64,000 nt of DNA from CAIVAT01 sp964355945 (GTDB taxonomy: Bacteria; Bacteroidota; Bacteroidia; Bacteroidales; FEN-979): positions 1 through 64,000 of the forward strand of contig CAYHGE010000009.1 in the NCBI GenBank assembly GCA_964355945.1, given 5' to 3'. Below are positions 25,186-34,535 of the stretch, piece after piece. The translations under genes were made by a program, and so were the position numbers. The notes under the pieces were generated by a model. The model saw nothing but the letters and a program-made list of their open reading frames with translations. It was not told where the DNA came from and ran no database searches. The first letter of the stretch is position 1; each line of letters begins with the position of its first letter.

Positions 25186-27183
25186 ATGAAACTAATCATC
25201 TCTCTGACTCTGATCCTTTTCTGCGTAACCAATCTTTCAAATGCCCAGGATTTTTCAACTTCCCGGGGTGCAGCCTATTGCGCCAAAAAGAAGACCAGCG
25301 TTCAGAATTTTTCCCGCAAGCCTCTGAACCCAAATTCAGGGCCCCGGCATTCCTATGATGTCATCAAGTACACATTAGACATTGATCTTTATAATTGTTA
25401 TTCAGCGCCTTATCCCAAAAATTTTTCCGCTTCAGTCATTATTACATTTAAAGTTGACTCCTCGCTGAATTCTATCAAACTCAATGCTGAGAATTACTCA
25501 CTTACCATTGACTCTGTACGCCTGGCAGGGGTTTCATTCACCCATGCCAATGATTATCTTAACATTCAGCTTGATCGCACGTACAATGTGGGAGAATCAG
25601 CAAATGTAAAAATATATTACAAGCATAAAAATGTCCAGGACCAGGCTTTTTATGTAAACGGAGGATTTGTGTTCACCGACTGTGAACCTGAAGGGGCCCG
25701 ACGTTGGATTCCATGCTGGGATCAGCCATCTGACAAAGCGATGTTCGAACTGACTGCCAAAGTCAAAGCCAATGTAAAACTTGGGTCTAACGGACGGCTT
25801 GCCGATTCTACCCTTGTTGGAGACGTTCTCACATATCATTGGATTTCAGATGAAAACGTCGCAACATACCTGATGGTTATCACATCAAAAGTTAATTACC
25901 AGTTGAACATTGGATACTGGCACAAATTAAGCAATCCTGCCGACAGCATTCCGCTGAGATACTATTTCAATCTTGGGGAGAACCCTTTTCCTGTTAGTTC
26001 TATCATGTCGGATATGACAACCTGGTTTTCCCAAAAATTCGTTGAACACCCTTTTACGAAAAACGGATTTGCGACACTTAACAGCGACTTTTCATGGGGA
26101 GGCATGGAAAATCAGACTTTAACAAGCCTTTGCCCCGGTTGCTGGGATGAAGCCCTGGCCGCACATGAATATGCACACCAATGGTTTGGGGATATGATAA
26201 CATGCAGTACCTGGGCAGACATCTGGCTTAATGAAGGGTTTGCTACCTGGTCAGAAGCTTACTGGTATGAAAGCTACCAGGGCTACGGAGCCTATAAATC
26301 TGATATAAATAACGATGCCAGTTATTATCTCTCGAACAATCCCGGTTGGGCAATCTCTGATCCACAATGGGCGATCACCACACCTTCGAACAATGTTTTG
26401 TTCGACTACGCTATAACCTATATGAAAGGGGCATGCGTGCTGCATCAGTTGCGTTATGTACTGGGCGACTCACTCTTCTTTGAAACGATTCAAACTTATT
26501 GTGCCGATACAACATTAAAGTATAAATCTGCAACCATTTCCGACTTTAATGCCACAGTGAACCAGGTAACCGGTGAGAATTATAACTGGTTTTTTGACGA
26601 ATGGATTTATCAGCCAAATCATCCGATATATCAGAATACATATAATTTTCAGGATCTTGGCAACAGTCAGTGGAAGGTTAATTTTCACATGAAACAGGTT
26701 CAAACCAATGCCCCGTTTTTCAAAATGCCTGTGGAGGTTTATATCAGGTTTGCTGATGGTGCCGATACTACAATCAGGGTAATGAATGATGTGAACTTTC
26801 AGCAATTCTGGTGGACATTCGGGAAACAACCCGTGTTTTTCAGATTTGACAACGACAAACAAATAGTTCTGAAGGGCGGCAATACCATTGTTGGCATGGC
26901 TGACGACATTTCAGATGCAGGTGTTCCATTCCTCTTTCAGAACTCTCCGAATCCGGCAACCAATGAAACGGTGATCCGTTATGAACTCTATCAACCCATG
27001 TTTGTAAAACTGGAGGTTACTGACCTGCTCGGAGTTGTCGTTATGCGTCTGGTGGACCACAAACAGCTTCCCGGAGATTATGAGGTCAAACTCGATTGCT
27101 CAAAGCTTGCATCAGGAACTTATCTTTATAAATTCTCTTCCGGTAGTTTCGAACTAGTTAAAAAAATGGTAATAATTAAATAG
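25186..27183 (+). CDS. Secreted M1 family aminopeptidase with T9SS sorting domain (copy 1)
   Basis: The 665 residues begin with signal peptide MKLIISLTLILFCVTNLSNAQ. An N-terminal beta-saddle domain (about 55-230) precedes the zincin domain with the exopeptidase GAMEN-like motif GGMENQT, HEYAH (327-331), the third zinc ligand Glu350 in WLNEGF and the catalytic Tyr of TYMKGACVLHQL. The ERAP-like C-terminal helical domain is absent; a T9SS sorting domain (about 585-665, ending KKMVIIK) takes its place. All catalytic residues are intact. It should trim peptides at the cell surface or outside. A close paralogue starts four bases after its stop. Confidence 0.93.
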   Translation: MKLIISLTLILFCVTNLSNAQDFSTSRGAAYCAKKKTSVQNFSRKPLNPNSGPRHSYDVIKYTLDIDLYNCYSAPYPKNFSASVIITFKVDSSLNSIKLNAENYSLTIDSVRLAGVSFTHANDYLNIQLDRTYNVGESANVKIYYKHKNVQDQAFYVNGGFVFTDCEPEGARRWIPCWDQPSDKAMFELTAKVKANVKLGSNGRLADSTLVGDVLTYHWISDENVATYLMVITSKVNYQLNIGYWHKLSNPADSIPLRYYFNLGENPFPVSSIMSDMTTWFSQKFVEHPFTKNGFATLNSDFSWGGMENQTLTSLCPGCWDEALAAHEYAHQWFGDMITCSTWADIWLNEGFATWSEAYWYESYQGYGAYKSDINNDASYYLSNNPGWAISDPQWAITTPSNNVLFDYAITYMKGACVLHQLRYVLGDSLFFETIQTYCADTTLKYKSATISDFNATVNQVTGENYNWFFDEWIYQPNHPIYQNTYNFQDLGNSQWKVNFHMKQVQTNAPFFKMPVEVYIRFADGADTTIRVMNDVNFQQFWWTFGKQPVFFRFDNDKQIVLKGGNTIVGMADDISDAGVPFLFQNSPNPATNETVIRYELYQPMFVKLEVTDLLGVVVMRLVDHKQLPGDYEVKLDCSKLASGTYLYKFSSGSFELVKKMVIIK

Positions 27184-27187
27184 GTCC

Positions 27188-29134
27188 ATGAGATTCTTGC
27201 TTTTTTTGGTTTTGGTGTTGTTTCTGGCAGCTACCAGTTCAGGATATGCCTCAATTTCCGGTTTTCAGCCAGAGGATACTGCTCATTTTTATACAAAACA
27301 CAGTTTTGATGTGTTAAAATACAAACTTGACATCAATTTATATCCTTGTTTTAAGACACCATTTTCTAAAGCTTTTACAGCAACAGAAGTAATTACCTTC
27401 AAAGTCGACTCATCTCTGAATTCCATCCAGCTTAATGCGAATATACAATCACTGACCTTCGATTCTGTCAGTTTGGCAGGTATCTCCTTCACACACGAGA
27501 ACAACATGCTGAACATCATGTTGGATCGTACATATCAACCCGGGGAGGTCGTTGAAGCCAAAATATTTTACAAGCATAAAAACGTGAATGATAACGGTTT
27601 TTTTGTCTCTTCCGGCTTTGTCTTCACGGATTCACCACCGGAAGGTGCCCGAAAATGGTTACCCTCCTGGGATCGGCCATCGGATAAAGCTACCTGGGAG
27701 CTGATTGCCAGGGTTCCATTATCTGTGAGGCTAGGGTCAACCGGATTTCTTGCCGACTCAACTATTACAGCGGATACACTTGTCTATCACTGGAAAAGCA
27801 ACATCCCGGTATCAACCTACCTGATTACCTTCACTTCTGCTCTGAACTTTCAGGTTCATACCACGTACTGGCATAAATTGTCTAATCCGGGCGACAGCAT
27901 TCCGATCCGAATTTATTACAAGCCCGGGGAGAAAATTTCTATTATTGACAGCATCATCAACCCGATGACAGATTTTTTCTCCGGAAAATTCGGCGACTAC
28001 CCCTTTGAAAAGATTGGGTTTGCTACACTGAACGGCTCATTCCCCTGGGGAGGTATGGAAAATCAGAGCATGGTCAATCTCATGCCAGGCGGTTACAGTG
28101 ATGTGAACCTGATCGCGCATGAACACTCGCATCAATGGTTCGGCGATTTAATAACCTGTGGAACGTGGGCAGATATCTGGCTCAACGAAGGCTTTGGCAC
28201 CTATTGTCAGAATTTATGGGTTGAACACGCCGCGGGTTACGATGCCTATAAGGCCAGTATGAATTCGCTGGCAAATTACTACCTGGCACATAACCCCAAA
28301 TGGCCTTTATACCATCCTGAGTGGGCCATCAATACCCCGTCGGGTAACACATTGTATAACCAGGCAATTACCTATAATAAAGGAGCATGTGTGCTGCATC
28401 AGTTACGATATGTGATCGGTGACAGCCTGTTTTTCAAGGTGATGTATGATTACGCCACAGACAGTAACCTGATGTTCAAAAATGCTTACACACAGGATTT
28501 TGTAGAAAAGGCTTGCCAGGTGGCAGGGGAAGACCTGAATTGGTTTTTTGAGGAATGGGTTTACAGCCCAAATCATCCGGTCTACCAAAATACATTTGAT
28601 ACTGACAGTATCGGTGAAAATTCCTGGAGGGTTTCGTTTATTGTAAATCAAACCCAGACTGATCCTGTTTTTTTCAAAATGCCATTGCAGCTAAAGATTA
28701 GCTTCAGCGATGGAACAGATTCGCTGATCAGGATTATGAACGACCAGAATCACCAGGAGTTTGGATTTGCATTTTCGAAAAAGCCTGTCAATCTTGTATT
28801 TGATCCTTTCCGCAATATACTTCTAAAACAGGCTGCAACCATTTATAACATTGAGTCAGTCTCAGGGAAAACAGGTTTCAGCCTGGGCCAGAACACACCA
28901 AATCCATTCGACAATTCTACTGTAATTTCTTATGAAGTCGGATCACAGTCAGCCATTGTAATTGCTATTTTCGACAGTAATGGCCAGATGTTGGATTGCC
29001 CGGTAAACAAGGTGCATCTTCCCGGTAAATATCAATTTGAGTGGGTAAACCATGGATTATCCCCCGGATTTTACCTGCTCAGAATGCAGGCAGATGGGTT
29101 TATGGATACCAGAAAAATGCTACTTATCAAGTAA
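27188..29134 (+). CDS. Secreted M1 family aminopeptidase with T9SS sorting domain (copy 2)
   Basis: This paralogue of the preceding gene has 648 residues: signal peptide MRFLLFLVLVLFLAATSSGYA, GGMENQS, HEHSH (311-315), Glu334 (WLNEGF), the Tyr of TYNKGACVLHQL, and a T9SS sorting domain at the C-terminus (about 565-648, ending RKMLLIK). Long stretches match copy 1, for example VITFKVDSSLNSI, so the pair arose by tandem duplication. The copies differ in the N-terminal segment, in HEYAH versus HEHSH, and across the sorting domain. It is co-transcribed with copy 1 and convergent with lon, five bases away. Confidence 0.92.
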   Translation: MRFLLFLVLVLFLAATSSGYASISGFQPEDTAHFYTKHSFDVLKYKLDINLYPCFKTPFSKAFTATEVITFKVDSSLNSIQLNANIQSLTFDSVSLAGISFTHENNMLNIMLDRTYQPGEVVEAKIFYKHKNVNDNGFFVSSGFVFTDSPPEGARKWLPSWDRPSDKATWELIARVPLSVRLGSTGFLADSTITADTLVYHWKSNIPVSTYLITFTSALNFQVHTTYWHKLSNPGDSIPIRIYYKPGEKISIIDSIINPMTDFFSGKFGDYPFEKIGFATLNGSFPWGGMENQSMVNLMPGGYSDVNLIAHEHSHQWFGDLITCGTWADIWLNEGFGTYCQNLWVEHAAGYDAYKASMNSLANYYLAHNPKWPLYHPEWAINTPSGNTLYNQAITYNKGACVLHQLRYVIGDSLFFKVMYDYATDSNLMFKNAYTQDFVEKACQVAGEDLNWFFEEWVYSPNHPVYQNTFDTDSIGENSWRVSFIVNQTQTDPVFFKMPLQLKISFSDGTDSLIRIMNDQNHQEFGFAFSKKPVNLVFDPFRNILLKQAATIYNIESVSGKTGFSLGQNTPNPFDNSTVISYEVGSQSAIVIAIFDSNGQMLDCPVNKVHLPGKYQFEWVNHGLSPGFYLLRMQADGFMDTRKMLLIK

Positions 29135-29139
29135 CTTAA

Positions 29140-31614
29140 TTACTTTTCGTAGGTCAGTTTAAGAGGGTTTTCAATCCGATCATTAAGCAGAGCAAGTTCT
29201 TTTATCTCCTGCATTTCATCGATAAAATGAAATGTAAGCCCCTGAATATATTCGGGTTTTATCTCATCAATATCTTTTTTATTCTCTTTCGACAGGATAA
29301 TGTCGGTGAGGTTTGCACGTCTGGCTGCCAGCATTTTTTCCTTAATCCCTCCTACCGGCAACACTTTTCCCCGCAAAGTTATTTCACCAGTCATGGCAAG
29401 GCGTTCGCGAACCTTAAATTGTGTGAATGCAGATGCAAGGGCAGTAAACATCGTAATCCCCGCCGAAGGTCCATCTTTGGGGGTGGAACCTTCAGGAACA
29501 TGGATATGCACACTCCAGTTCTGAAATACACCCGGATCAATACCAAAAGTTTCAGAATGTGACTTGAGATAAGCCAGTGCAATGGATGCTGATTCTTTCA
29601 TCACATCTCCCAGGTTACCGGTCAGTGTCAGATCACCTTTGCCTCTGCTCAGGCTCACTTCTATGAAAAGGATTTCACCTCCGGCCATGGTCCATGCCAG
29701 CCCTGTTACAACGCCCGCAACCTTGTTGGAGATGTATTTATCTGCCTGGAAAATCGGAATTCCCATGATCTTCTTCAGGTCACCTTCCTCCAGCTTTTTG
29801 TTAAACTTTTCTTTGGTTACAATTGCCTTCACTTTGCTTCGGATGATCTTCGCAATACTTTTTTCGAGCATGCGCACACCCGACTCCCTGGTATAATCTT
29901 CGATAATCCTGGTAATGAGATCATTGCTGAACAGAATTTGATTTTTCTTTACCCCATGCTCTTTCAATTGCTTCGGCAACAAGTGGCGGATGGCAATTTC
30001 GACCTTCTCTTCAACCAGGTATCCAGGGATATCAATAATTTCCATGCGGTCGCGTAAGGCAGGGTGAATCGTGCTGAGGGTGTTAGCCGTTGCAATGAAC
30101 ATGATCCGCGAGAGATCATATTCAATTTCAAGGTAATTGTCATAAAAAGCACTATTTTGCTCAGGATCAAGAACTTCAAGCAATGCAGCCTGCGGATCTC
30201 CATTGATGTTCATCCCCATCACCTTGTCGATTTCATCAAGGACAAAAACCGGATTTGAGCTTTTCGTTTTCTTCAGACTTTGCAAAATGCGACCTGGCAT
30301 TGCGCCAATATAGGTTTTACGATGACCACGCAGTTCGGACTCATCCCGAAGCCCGCCAAGCGACATTCTGGTATATTTCCGGCCAATTGCCCTGGCAATG
30401 CTTTTTCCCAATGATGTTTTTCCAACGCCGGGAGGGCCTACCAGGCAAAGGATTGGCGATTTAAGGTCACGTTTCAGCTTAATAATCGCGAGGTGTTCGA
30501 TGATACGTTCTTTTACCTTTTCAAGTCCGAAGTGATCCTCATCGAGCACCTGCTGAGCATGTTGAAGGTCCAGATTATCATGTGTATATTCACCCCATGG
30601 AAGCTGAACCAGCGTTTCCAGGTAATTGGTCTGGATTGAATATTCTGCAGCCATCGGGTGCATCCGCTGAAGTTTGATCATCTCCTTTTCAAAGACTTCG
30701 GAAACCTCCTTTGACCATTTCTTATCCTTTGACTGTTCGCGCAGTGCACTAATTTCCTGTGAATTAGGGCTTCCGCCGAGCTCTTCCTGGATAGTCTTCA
30801 ACTGCTGGTTCAGCAAGAAGTCACGTTGCTGTTTATCAAGGTCTGTTTTAACCTTATTTTGAATTTGCTGTTTCAGATCTGCCAGTTGTAGTTCTTTAGT
30901 CAAAAGCGTCAACACGAGGTTGGCACACTCTGGTAAATCGGCAATACCAAGTAGTTTTTGTTTTTCGTCGAGGTCGACATTTAGATTGGATGAAATAAAA
31001 TGAACCAGGAAGGAGGGTGATTCAATGTTTTTTATGGCAAAAGCTGCCTCCGAGGGTATATTGGGAGATTTAGTAATGATCTGGATTGCCAGGTCTTTAA
31101 GCGAGGCGATGAGTGCATTGAATTCCCCGTTATCAGTCGGAATTACAACAGGAGCCTCAAATGCTGATACAGATGCCATGATATAAGGCTCGGATTGGAT
31201 CAGTTCGTTGATCGCGAACCGTCGTTTGCCTTGAATAATGGCCGTATTGCTGCCATCCGGCATTTGCAGTATCTTGATAATATGTGCCACTGTTCCGACC
31301 TGGTTGAGGTCAGCAAATTCAGGATCCTCAATATTGGCATCCTTTTGTGCAACTACGCCAATGGTACGGCTTCCTTTGTAAAATTCGCGGATAAGCTTTA
31401 TTGACTTATCGCGGCCAACTGTGATCGGAATTACCACACCCGGAAATAGTACGGTATTCCTTAAAGGTAGAATTGGAAGAACCTCAGGTACTTCCTCCGT
31501 GTTCATTGCTTCTTCATCCTCCGATGACATTAATGGTATAAATTCAGTTTCTGAGTCAATTAAATCAGAAAATATCAATCCGTTAGGTCCCAACTGATTC
31601 TCCATAGTGTTCAA
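29140..31614 (-). CDS. lon: ATP-dependent protease La (Lon)
   Basis: Lon degrades misfolded and regulatory proteins. The 824 residues show the N-terminal LON substrate domain (about 40-240; LPILPLRNTVLFPGVVIPI), an AAA module with Walker A GPPGVGKTS, arginine-finger region and sensor motifs, and the protease domain with the Ser-Lys dyad: Ser717 in PKDGPSAGIT and Lys760 in GGIKEKMLAA. The first 40 residues are acidic and variable. The start is 31614, with Met at 31605 an alternative. It follows the GlmU-like gene by 82 bases on the same strand; I see no matching promoter word. Confidence 0.96.
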   Translation of the reverse strand: MNTMENQLGPNGLIFSDLIDSETEFIPLMSSEDEEAMNTEEVPEVLPILPLRNTVLFPGVVIPITVGRDKSIKLIREFYKGSRTIGVVAQKDANIEDPEFADLNQVGTVAHIIKILQMPDGSNTAIIQGKRRFAINELIQSEPYIMASVSAFEAPVVIPTDNGEFNALIASLKDLAIQIITKSPNIPSEAAFAIKNIESPSFLVHFISSNLNVDLDEKQKLLGIADLPECANLVLTLLTKELQLADLKQQIQNKVKTDLDKQQRDFLLNQQLKTIQEELGGSPNSQEISALREQSKDKKWSKEVSEVFEKEMIKLQRMHPMAAEYSIQTNYLETLVQLPWGEYTHDNLDLQHAQQVLDEDHFGLEKVKERIIEHLAIIKLKRDLKSPILCLVGPPGVGKTSLGKSIARAIGRKYTRMSLGGLRDESELRGHRKTYIGAMPGRILQSLKKTKSSNPVFVLDEIDKVMGMNINGDPQAALLEVLDPEQNSAFYDNYLEIEYDLSRIMFIATANTLSTIHPALRDRMEIIDIPGYLVEEKVEIAIRHLLPKQLKEHGVKKNQILFSNDLITRIIEDYTRESGVRMLEKSIAKIIRSKVKAIVTKEKFNKKLEEGDLKKIMGIPIFQADKYISNKVAGVVTGLAWTMAGGEILFIEVSLSRGKGDLTLTGNLGDVMKESASIALAYLKSHSETFGIDPGVFQNWSVHIHVPEGSTPKDGPSAGITMFTALASAFTQFKVRERLAMTGEITLRGKVLPVGGIKEKMLAARRANLTDIILSKENKKDIDEIKPEYIQGLTFHFIDEMQEIKELALLNDRIENPLKLTYEK

Positions 31615-31696
31615 TATGTCATAATATCACTCGCCCTGAAAAAACCAGGATTTTACGGAATGTCAATAAATGTGCCAAGAAATTGTTGTCTGCCTT

Positions 31697-32887
31697 TTAA
31701 AGGTACTTGTTCTTAAGGGTAAGATTATAGACATTGGTCAGAAGATCTATTTCAATGTCGTTAAAAAGGCGCCGGCGACGTTTAAAAACTATTTCTGCCA
31801 CCTCCATTGCTTTTTTAATGCTGTAATTGGTATGACCGGCAGTACCTCCCCAGGTAAAAGAGGGAATGAAGTTTCTCTGAAATCCTGAGCCGAAAATATT
31901 CGCACTTACCCCTACCACTGTTCCTGTATTGAACATCGTGTTAATGGCACATTTTGAATGGTCCCCCATGACCAATCCACAAAATTGCAGGTGTGTATTG
32001 ATAAAAGTTTGCTTGCCATAACTCCAGAGTCGAACGGTGTCGTAAGTGTTTTTTAGATTGGAGGTGTTCGTGTCGGCCCCCAGGTTGCACCATTCCCCAA
32101 TTACCGAATGTCCCAGAAATCCGTCATGGGCTTTATTGGAATAGCCAAACATAACAGAATTATTCACTTCACCGCCAACACGGCAAAAAGGGCCGATTGT
32201 GGTAGCGCCATATATTTTAGCAGCCATTTTCACCTCAGCTCCTTCACATAGGGCAAACGGGCCGCGGATTACTGCCCCTTCCATGATCTCAGTATCTTTT
32301 CCGATATAGATTGGCCCTGTTGTAGCATTCAGCACCGCACATTCAACCCTGGCTCCTTTTTCAACAAAGATATTCTCCAGTCCTAAAACCCGATTCGTTT
32401 CACTTAGTTTCTGTGATTTTCTTCCCTTGGTAAGCAACTTAAAATCATCTGTAAGAGCAATCTCATTCTTCGAAAATATTTCCCAGGTATGATTTATTTT
32501 GATCGGAGCTTCAGAAATCTGGATCTCTTCGATGCCTTGTGAGGCAGTGTCGCCAATATTGTCGAGCTCTTCTGCTGTGATGTGCAGGGCAATAATGGTG
32601 TCGTTATAAACTACCGTTTGATTCGGTTTGAGATTTTTTATCGCTTCAACAATTTCATCATTGGGGCATATAGATCCATTGATCAGAATATTTTCCGACA
32701 TTTTAACAATCGGAAATTTCGCACTCAGATACGCGTCGGTCAGTGACGAAGTTGGCGATTTCAGGTGCTTTTCCCATTTTTCGCGGATAGTAAGAATCCC
32801 GATGCGGATATCCGAAACAGGCCGGGTAAATGTCAGTGGCAGCAAGTTTGTCCGGACGATACTTTCATCAAACAGTATGTAATTCAT
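31697..32887 (-). CDS. GlmU-like sugar nucleotidyltransferase with left-handed beta-helix, Bacteroidota alternative type
   Basis: The 396 residues begin MNYILFDESIVRTNLLPLTFTRPV and match my recollection of the Bacteroidota 'alternative GlmU' family proposed to make UDP-GlcNAc. The N-terminal half is a divergent nucleotidyltransferase, and from about 190 a hexapeptide-repeat left-handed beta-helix begins (VEKGARVECAVL, IYIGKDTEIMEGAVIRGPF, KIYGATTIGPFCRVGGEV). The helix domain suggests acetyltransferase activity. It has its own promoter word and is separated from rpmE2 by a strong terminator. Activity is inferred from family only. Confidence 0.82.
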   Translation of the reverse strand: MNYILFDESIVRTNLLPLTFTRPVSDIRIGILTIREKWEKHLKSPTSSLTDAYLSAKFPIVKMSENILINGSICPNDEIVEAIKNLKPNQTVVYNDTIIALHITAEELDNIGDTASQGIEEIQISEAPIKINHTWEIFSKNEIALTDDFKLLTKGRKSQKLSETNRVLGLENIFVEKGARVECAVLNATTGPIYIGKDTEIMEGAVIRGPFALCEGAEVKMAAKIYGATTIGPFCRVGGEVNNSVMFGYSNKAHDGFLGHSVIGEWCNLGADTNTSNLKNTYDTVRLWSYGKQTFINTHLQFCGLVMGDHSKCAINTMFNTGTVVGVSANIFGSGFQRNFIPSFTWGGTAGHTNYSIKKAMEVAEIVFKRRRRLFNDIEIDLLTNVYNLTLKNKYL

Positions 32888-32933
32888 TTTGTGGAAGAAT
32901 TATGGCAAATCAAATATCAGTGGTTCATTCATG

Positions 32934-32941
32934 CAAAAATA
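32934..32941 (-). promoter_or_regulatory. Promoter -7 element of the GlmU-like gene (TATTTTTG)
   Basis: The minus strand reads TATTTTTG, 46 bases before the ATG at 32887 and just downstream (in minus-strand sense) of the rpmE2 terminator. No -33 TTG at the usual spacing. Confidence 0.45.
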
Positions 32942-32956
32942 GGAAATAAAACAAAT

Positions 32957-32988
32957 AAAAAAGAGCCTCCAGAGAAAAATAGAGGCTC
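32957..32988 (-). terminator. Rho-independent terminator of rpmE2
   Basis: On the minus strand GAGCCTC, a 12-base loop and GAGGCTC form a perfect seven-base GC-rich stem followed directly by TTTTTT. It begins 23 bases after the rpmE2 stop and is the clearest intrinsic terminator in the window. Confidence 0.88.
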
Positions 32989-33011
32989 CTTCAGAATATT
33001 GTGGCACTGAT

Positions 33012-33287
33012 TTATTTTGCAGCTGCGTTCCTGTCATCGATATGCTTCTGATACTTGCTCTTAAATTTATCAATACGCCCTGCCGTGTCAACCAATTTCA
33101 TTTTACCCGTATAGAAAGGATGCGAGGTATGAGAGATTTCCAATTTAATTAATGGGTACTCAACACCATCTTCCAAAACGATGGTTTCCTTTGTTTTTAC
33201 GGTTGATTTCGAAACAAAAGTGTATTCATTAGACATATCTTTGAATACGACCAGTCTGTAATCTTTCGGGTGGATATCTTTTTTCAT
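33012..33287 (-). CDS. rpmE2: 50S ribosomal protein L31 type B
   Basis: The 91-residue protein starts MKKDIHPKDYRLVVFKDMSN and contains SHPFYTGKMKLVDTAGRIDKF, diagnostic of L31. It has no cysteine at all, so it is the zinc-independent (C-minus, type B) form, which in many bacteria replaces zinc-containing L31 when zinc is scarce. It is monocistronic, bracketed by a consensus promoter and a strong terminator. No Zur-like operator was recognised. Confidence 0.96.
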   Translation of the reverse strand: MKKDIHPKDYRLVVFKDMSNEYTFVSKSTVKTKETIVLEDGVEYPLIKLEISHTSHPFYTGKMKLVDTAGRIDKFKSKYQKHIDDRNAAAK

Positions 33288-33313
33288 TGCAATGTGGTAT
33301 TTTTATGAGGGTG

Positions 33314-33343
33314 CAAAAGTAATGAATATAAATTGATTTCCAA
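33314..33343 (-). promoter_or_regulatory. Consensus Bacteroidota promoter of rpmE2
   Basis: On the minus strand TTG (33343-33341), a 19-base spacer and TACTTTTG (33321-33314) match the -33/-7 consensus. The leader to the ATG at 33287 is about 22 bases. It overlaps the region just before the stop of the neighbouring acyl-CoA reductase gene. Confidence 0.75.
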
Positions 33344-33353
33344 GATTATTTTA

Positions 33354-34409
33354 TCAAAATACTGAAAGTAAAAACTCCATTGTATCAACATGATCGGCAT
33401 AATCCCACAAATCCGGCACCTGTCCTTCCCCCGGAAGTTTTGTTTCTACCTGCAACTTTGTGCTGTTTATCACACATTGTATCTCTTCGCTGTGCTGGCT
33501 GATGCTCTGAACAACTTCATCAGGATGGTCATAATACGCATAATGGAGCACGGCAATCCTGGAGGCCATACCGGCATCTTCCTTTAGCAGGAGAAAACCT
33601 GTATCTATAAATGGCACCTGGCTTACCAGGAATATAGATTTGTAATATTCATAGTTGTTCCTGTACTTGTTATGATTCGCATAGTCTTCATATTTACCGA
33701 GGCAATTTATGAGGGTTGCAAAATCATATCCGGCCGGTACGAATATCTTAGAGATACTCCGGCAGCCCATTCCAAAAAAAAGCATGATATCCCCGGCGAG
33801 GCTCTGCAGAGCAACCTTGCTTTCATTCCCATTGATTACAGCAATGCTGTTTCGGTTCCTGCGTATTATGTGGGGATATTTGCCAAAGTAAAATTCAAAA
33901 TATTTCGAGGTGTTCGAGTTTCCGGTGGCGATGATGGCATCGAAATTTTCAAGCCGGCCCGACGTAAAACGGATAACATCCTGCCAATCATTATTATGTT
34001 CAATCAAAATACTGGCCATGGCTGGCAGAAGCTTGTCATCAGAGGATGATAATTTGGCAACCAGTTTGTGTCCTGAGATCAGAACGCATAAAAAATCATG
34101 AAATCCAACTGCCGGAATGTTTCCTGCCATCACAACCCCAATAGTCTTAGGGCCGGCTAATTGTTTCAACCGATCTTCATACACCCACAACCACCTGTTC
34201 AAATTCTCAGTGGTTAATATTTTTCCAAGATTATTTAATGCGACTGTGATCAATTCGGGAGTGAACCACTGGTTGAACGCTGATGCATTTGCAGCAGCCT
34301 CTATGAGAGGTTTCATCTCCTCCTGAACCGAATGTTCATGATATCTGCGCAACCTGTCACCCAAAAATTCAAACGATTTGATACGATCGGCCAGATCCAT
34401 AACTTTCAT
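33354..34409 (-). CDS. LuxC-like acyl-CoA reductase
   Basis: LuxC-type enzymes reduce an acyl thioester to an aldehyde through an acyl-cysteine. The 351 residues (start ATG 34409, MKVMDLADRIKSFEFLG) show an aldehyde dehydrogenase-like fold with VVMAGNIPAVGFHDFLCVL for NADPH binding and the nucleophile Cys216 in FGMGCRSISK. No LuxE or luciferase genes are near; in Bacteroidota this gene commonly sits by serC, as here across a divergent gap. An upstream ATG at 34430 is excluded because the TACATTTG promoter word lies between it and 34409. A start at 34400 is possible. The physiological aldehyde is unknown. Confidence 0.85.
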   Translation of the reverse strand: MKVMDLADRIKSFEFLGDRLRRYHEHSVQEEMKPLIEAAANASAFNQWFTPELITVALNNLGKILTTENLNRWLWVYEDRLKQLAGPKTIGVVMAGNIPAVGFHDFLCVLISGHKLVAKLSSSDDKLLPAMASILIEHNNDWQDVIRFTSGRLENFDAIIATGNSNTSKYFEFYFGKYPHIIRRNRNSIAVINGNESKVALQSLAGDIMLFFGMGCRSISKIFVPAGYDFATLINCLGKYEDYANHNKYRNNYEYYKSIFLVSQVPFIDTGFLLLKEDAGMASRIAVLHYAYYDHPDEVVQSISQHSEEIQCVINSTKLQVETKLPGEGQVPDLWDYADHVDTMEFLLSVF

Positions 34410-34416
34410 TTTTGTG

Positions 34417-34424
34417 CAAATGTA
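34417..34424 (-). promoter_or_regulatory. Acyl-CoA reductase -7 element adjoining the start codon (TACATTTG)
   Basis: The minus strand reads TACATTTGC, an exact -7 match that ends eight bases before the ATG at 34409. Transcription would begin about 34413-34410, giving a nearly leaderless message. Confidence 0.5.
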
Positions 34425-34453
34425 CTTCAATTATTCGGGGTATTAAACCAAAC

Positions 34454-34506
34454 ACCTCAACCCCAGTCCCCTTCTCCTTCAGGAGAAGGGGTGCAGGGGA
34501 TGAGGT
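34454..34506. repeat. Long imperfect hairpin (REP-like palindromic element)
   Basis: The 53 bases fold into one hairpin: 34454-34478 pairs with 34481-34506. The apical part (CCCCTTCTCC with GGAGAAGGGG) is perfect, then an internal loop, then CCCC/GGGG and ACCTCA/TGAGGT with one mismatch. It is markedly more GC-rich than its flanks and lies between divergent genes, so it does not terminate either. Similar CCCCTTCTCC...GGAGAAGGGG hairpins recur between genes in other Bacteroidota, as I remember, and are probably REP-like or non-autonomous mobile elements. Confidence 0.75.
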
Positions 34507-34535
34507 TCATTAATCCCGCTGAAATAATCACAATG

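Noticed and set aside
27188..29134. Second M1 aminopeptidase as a decaying duplicate
   Set aside because: HExxH, the Glu ligand, GxMEN and the catalytic Tyr are all present, with signal peptide and sorting domain.
34454..34506. Rho-independent terminator
   Set aside because: The adjoining genes are divergent, so neither ends here, and no T-run follows either arm.
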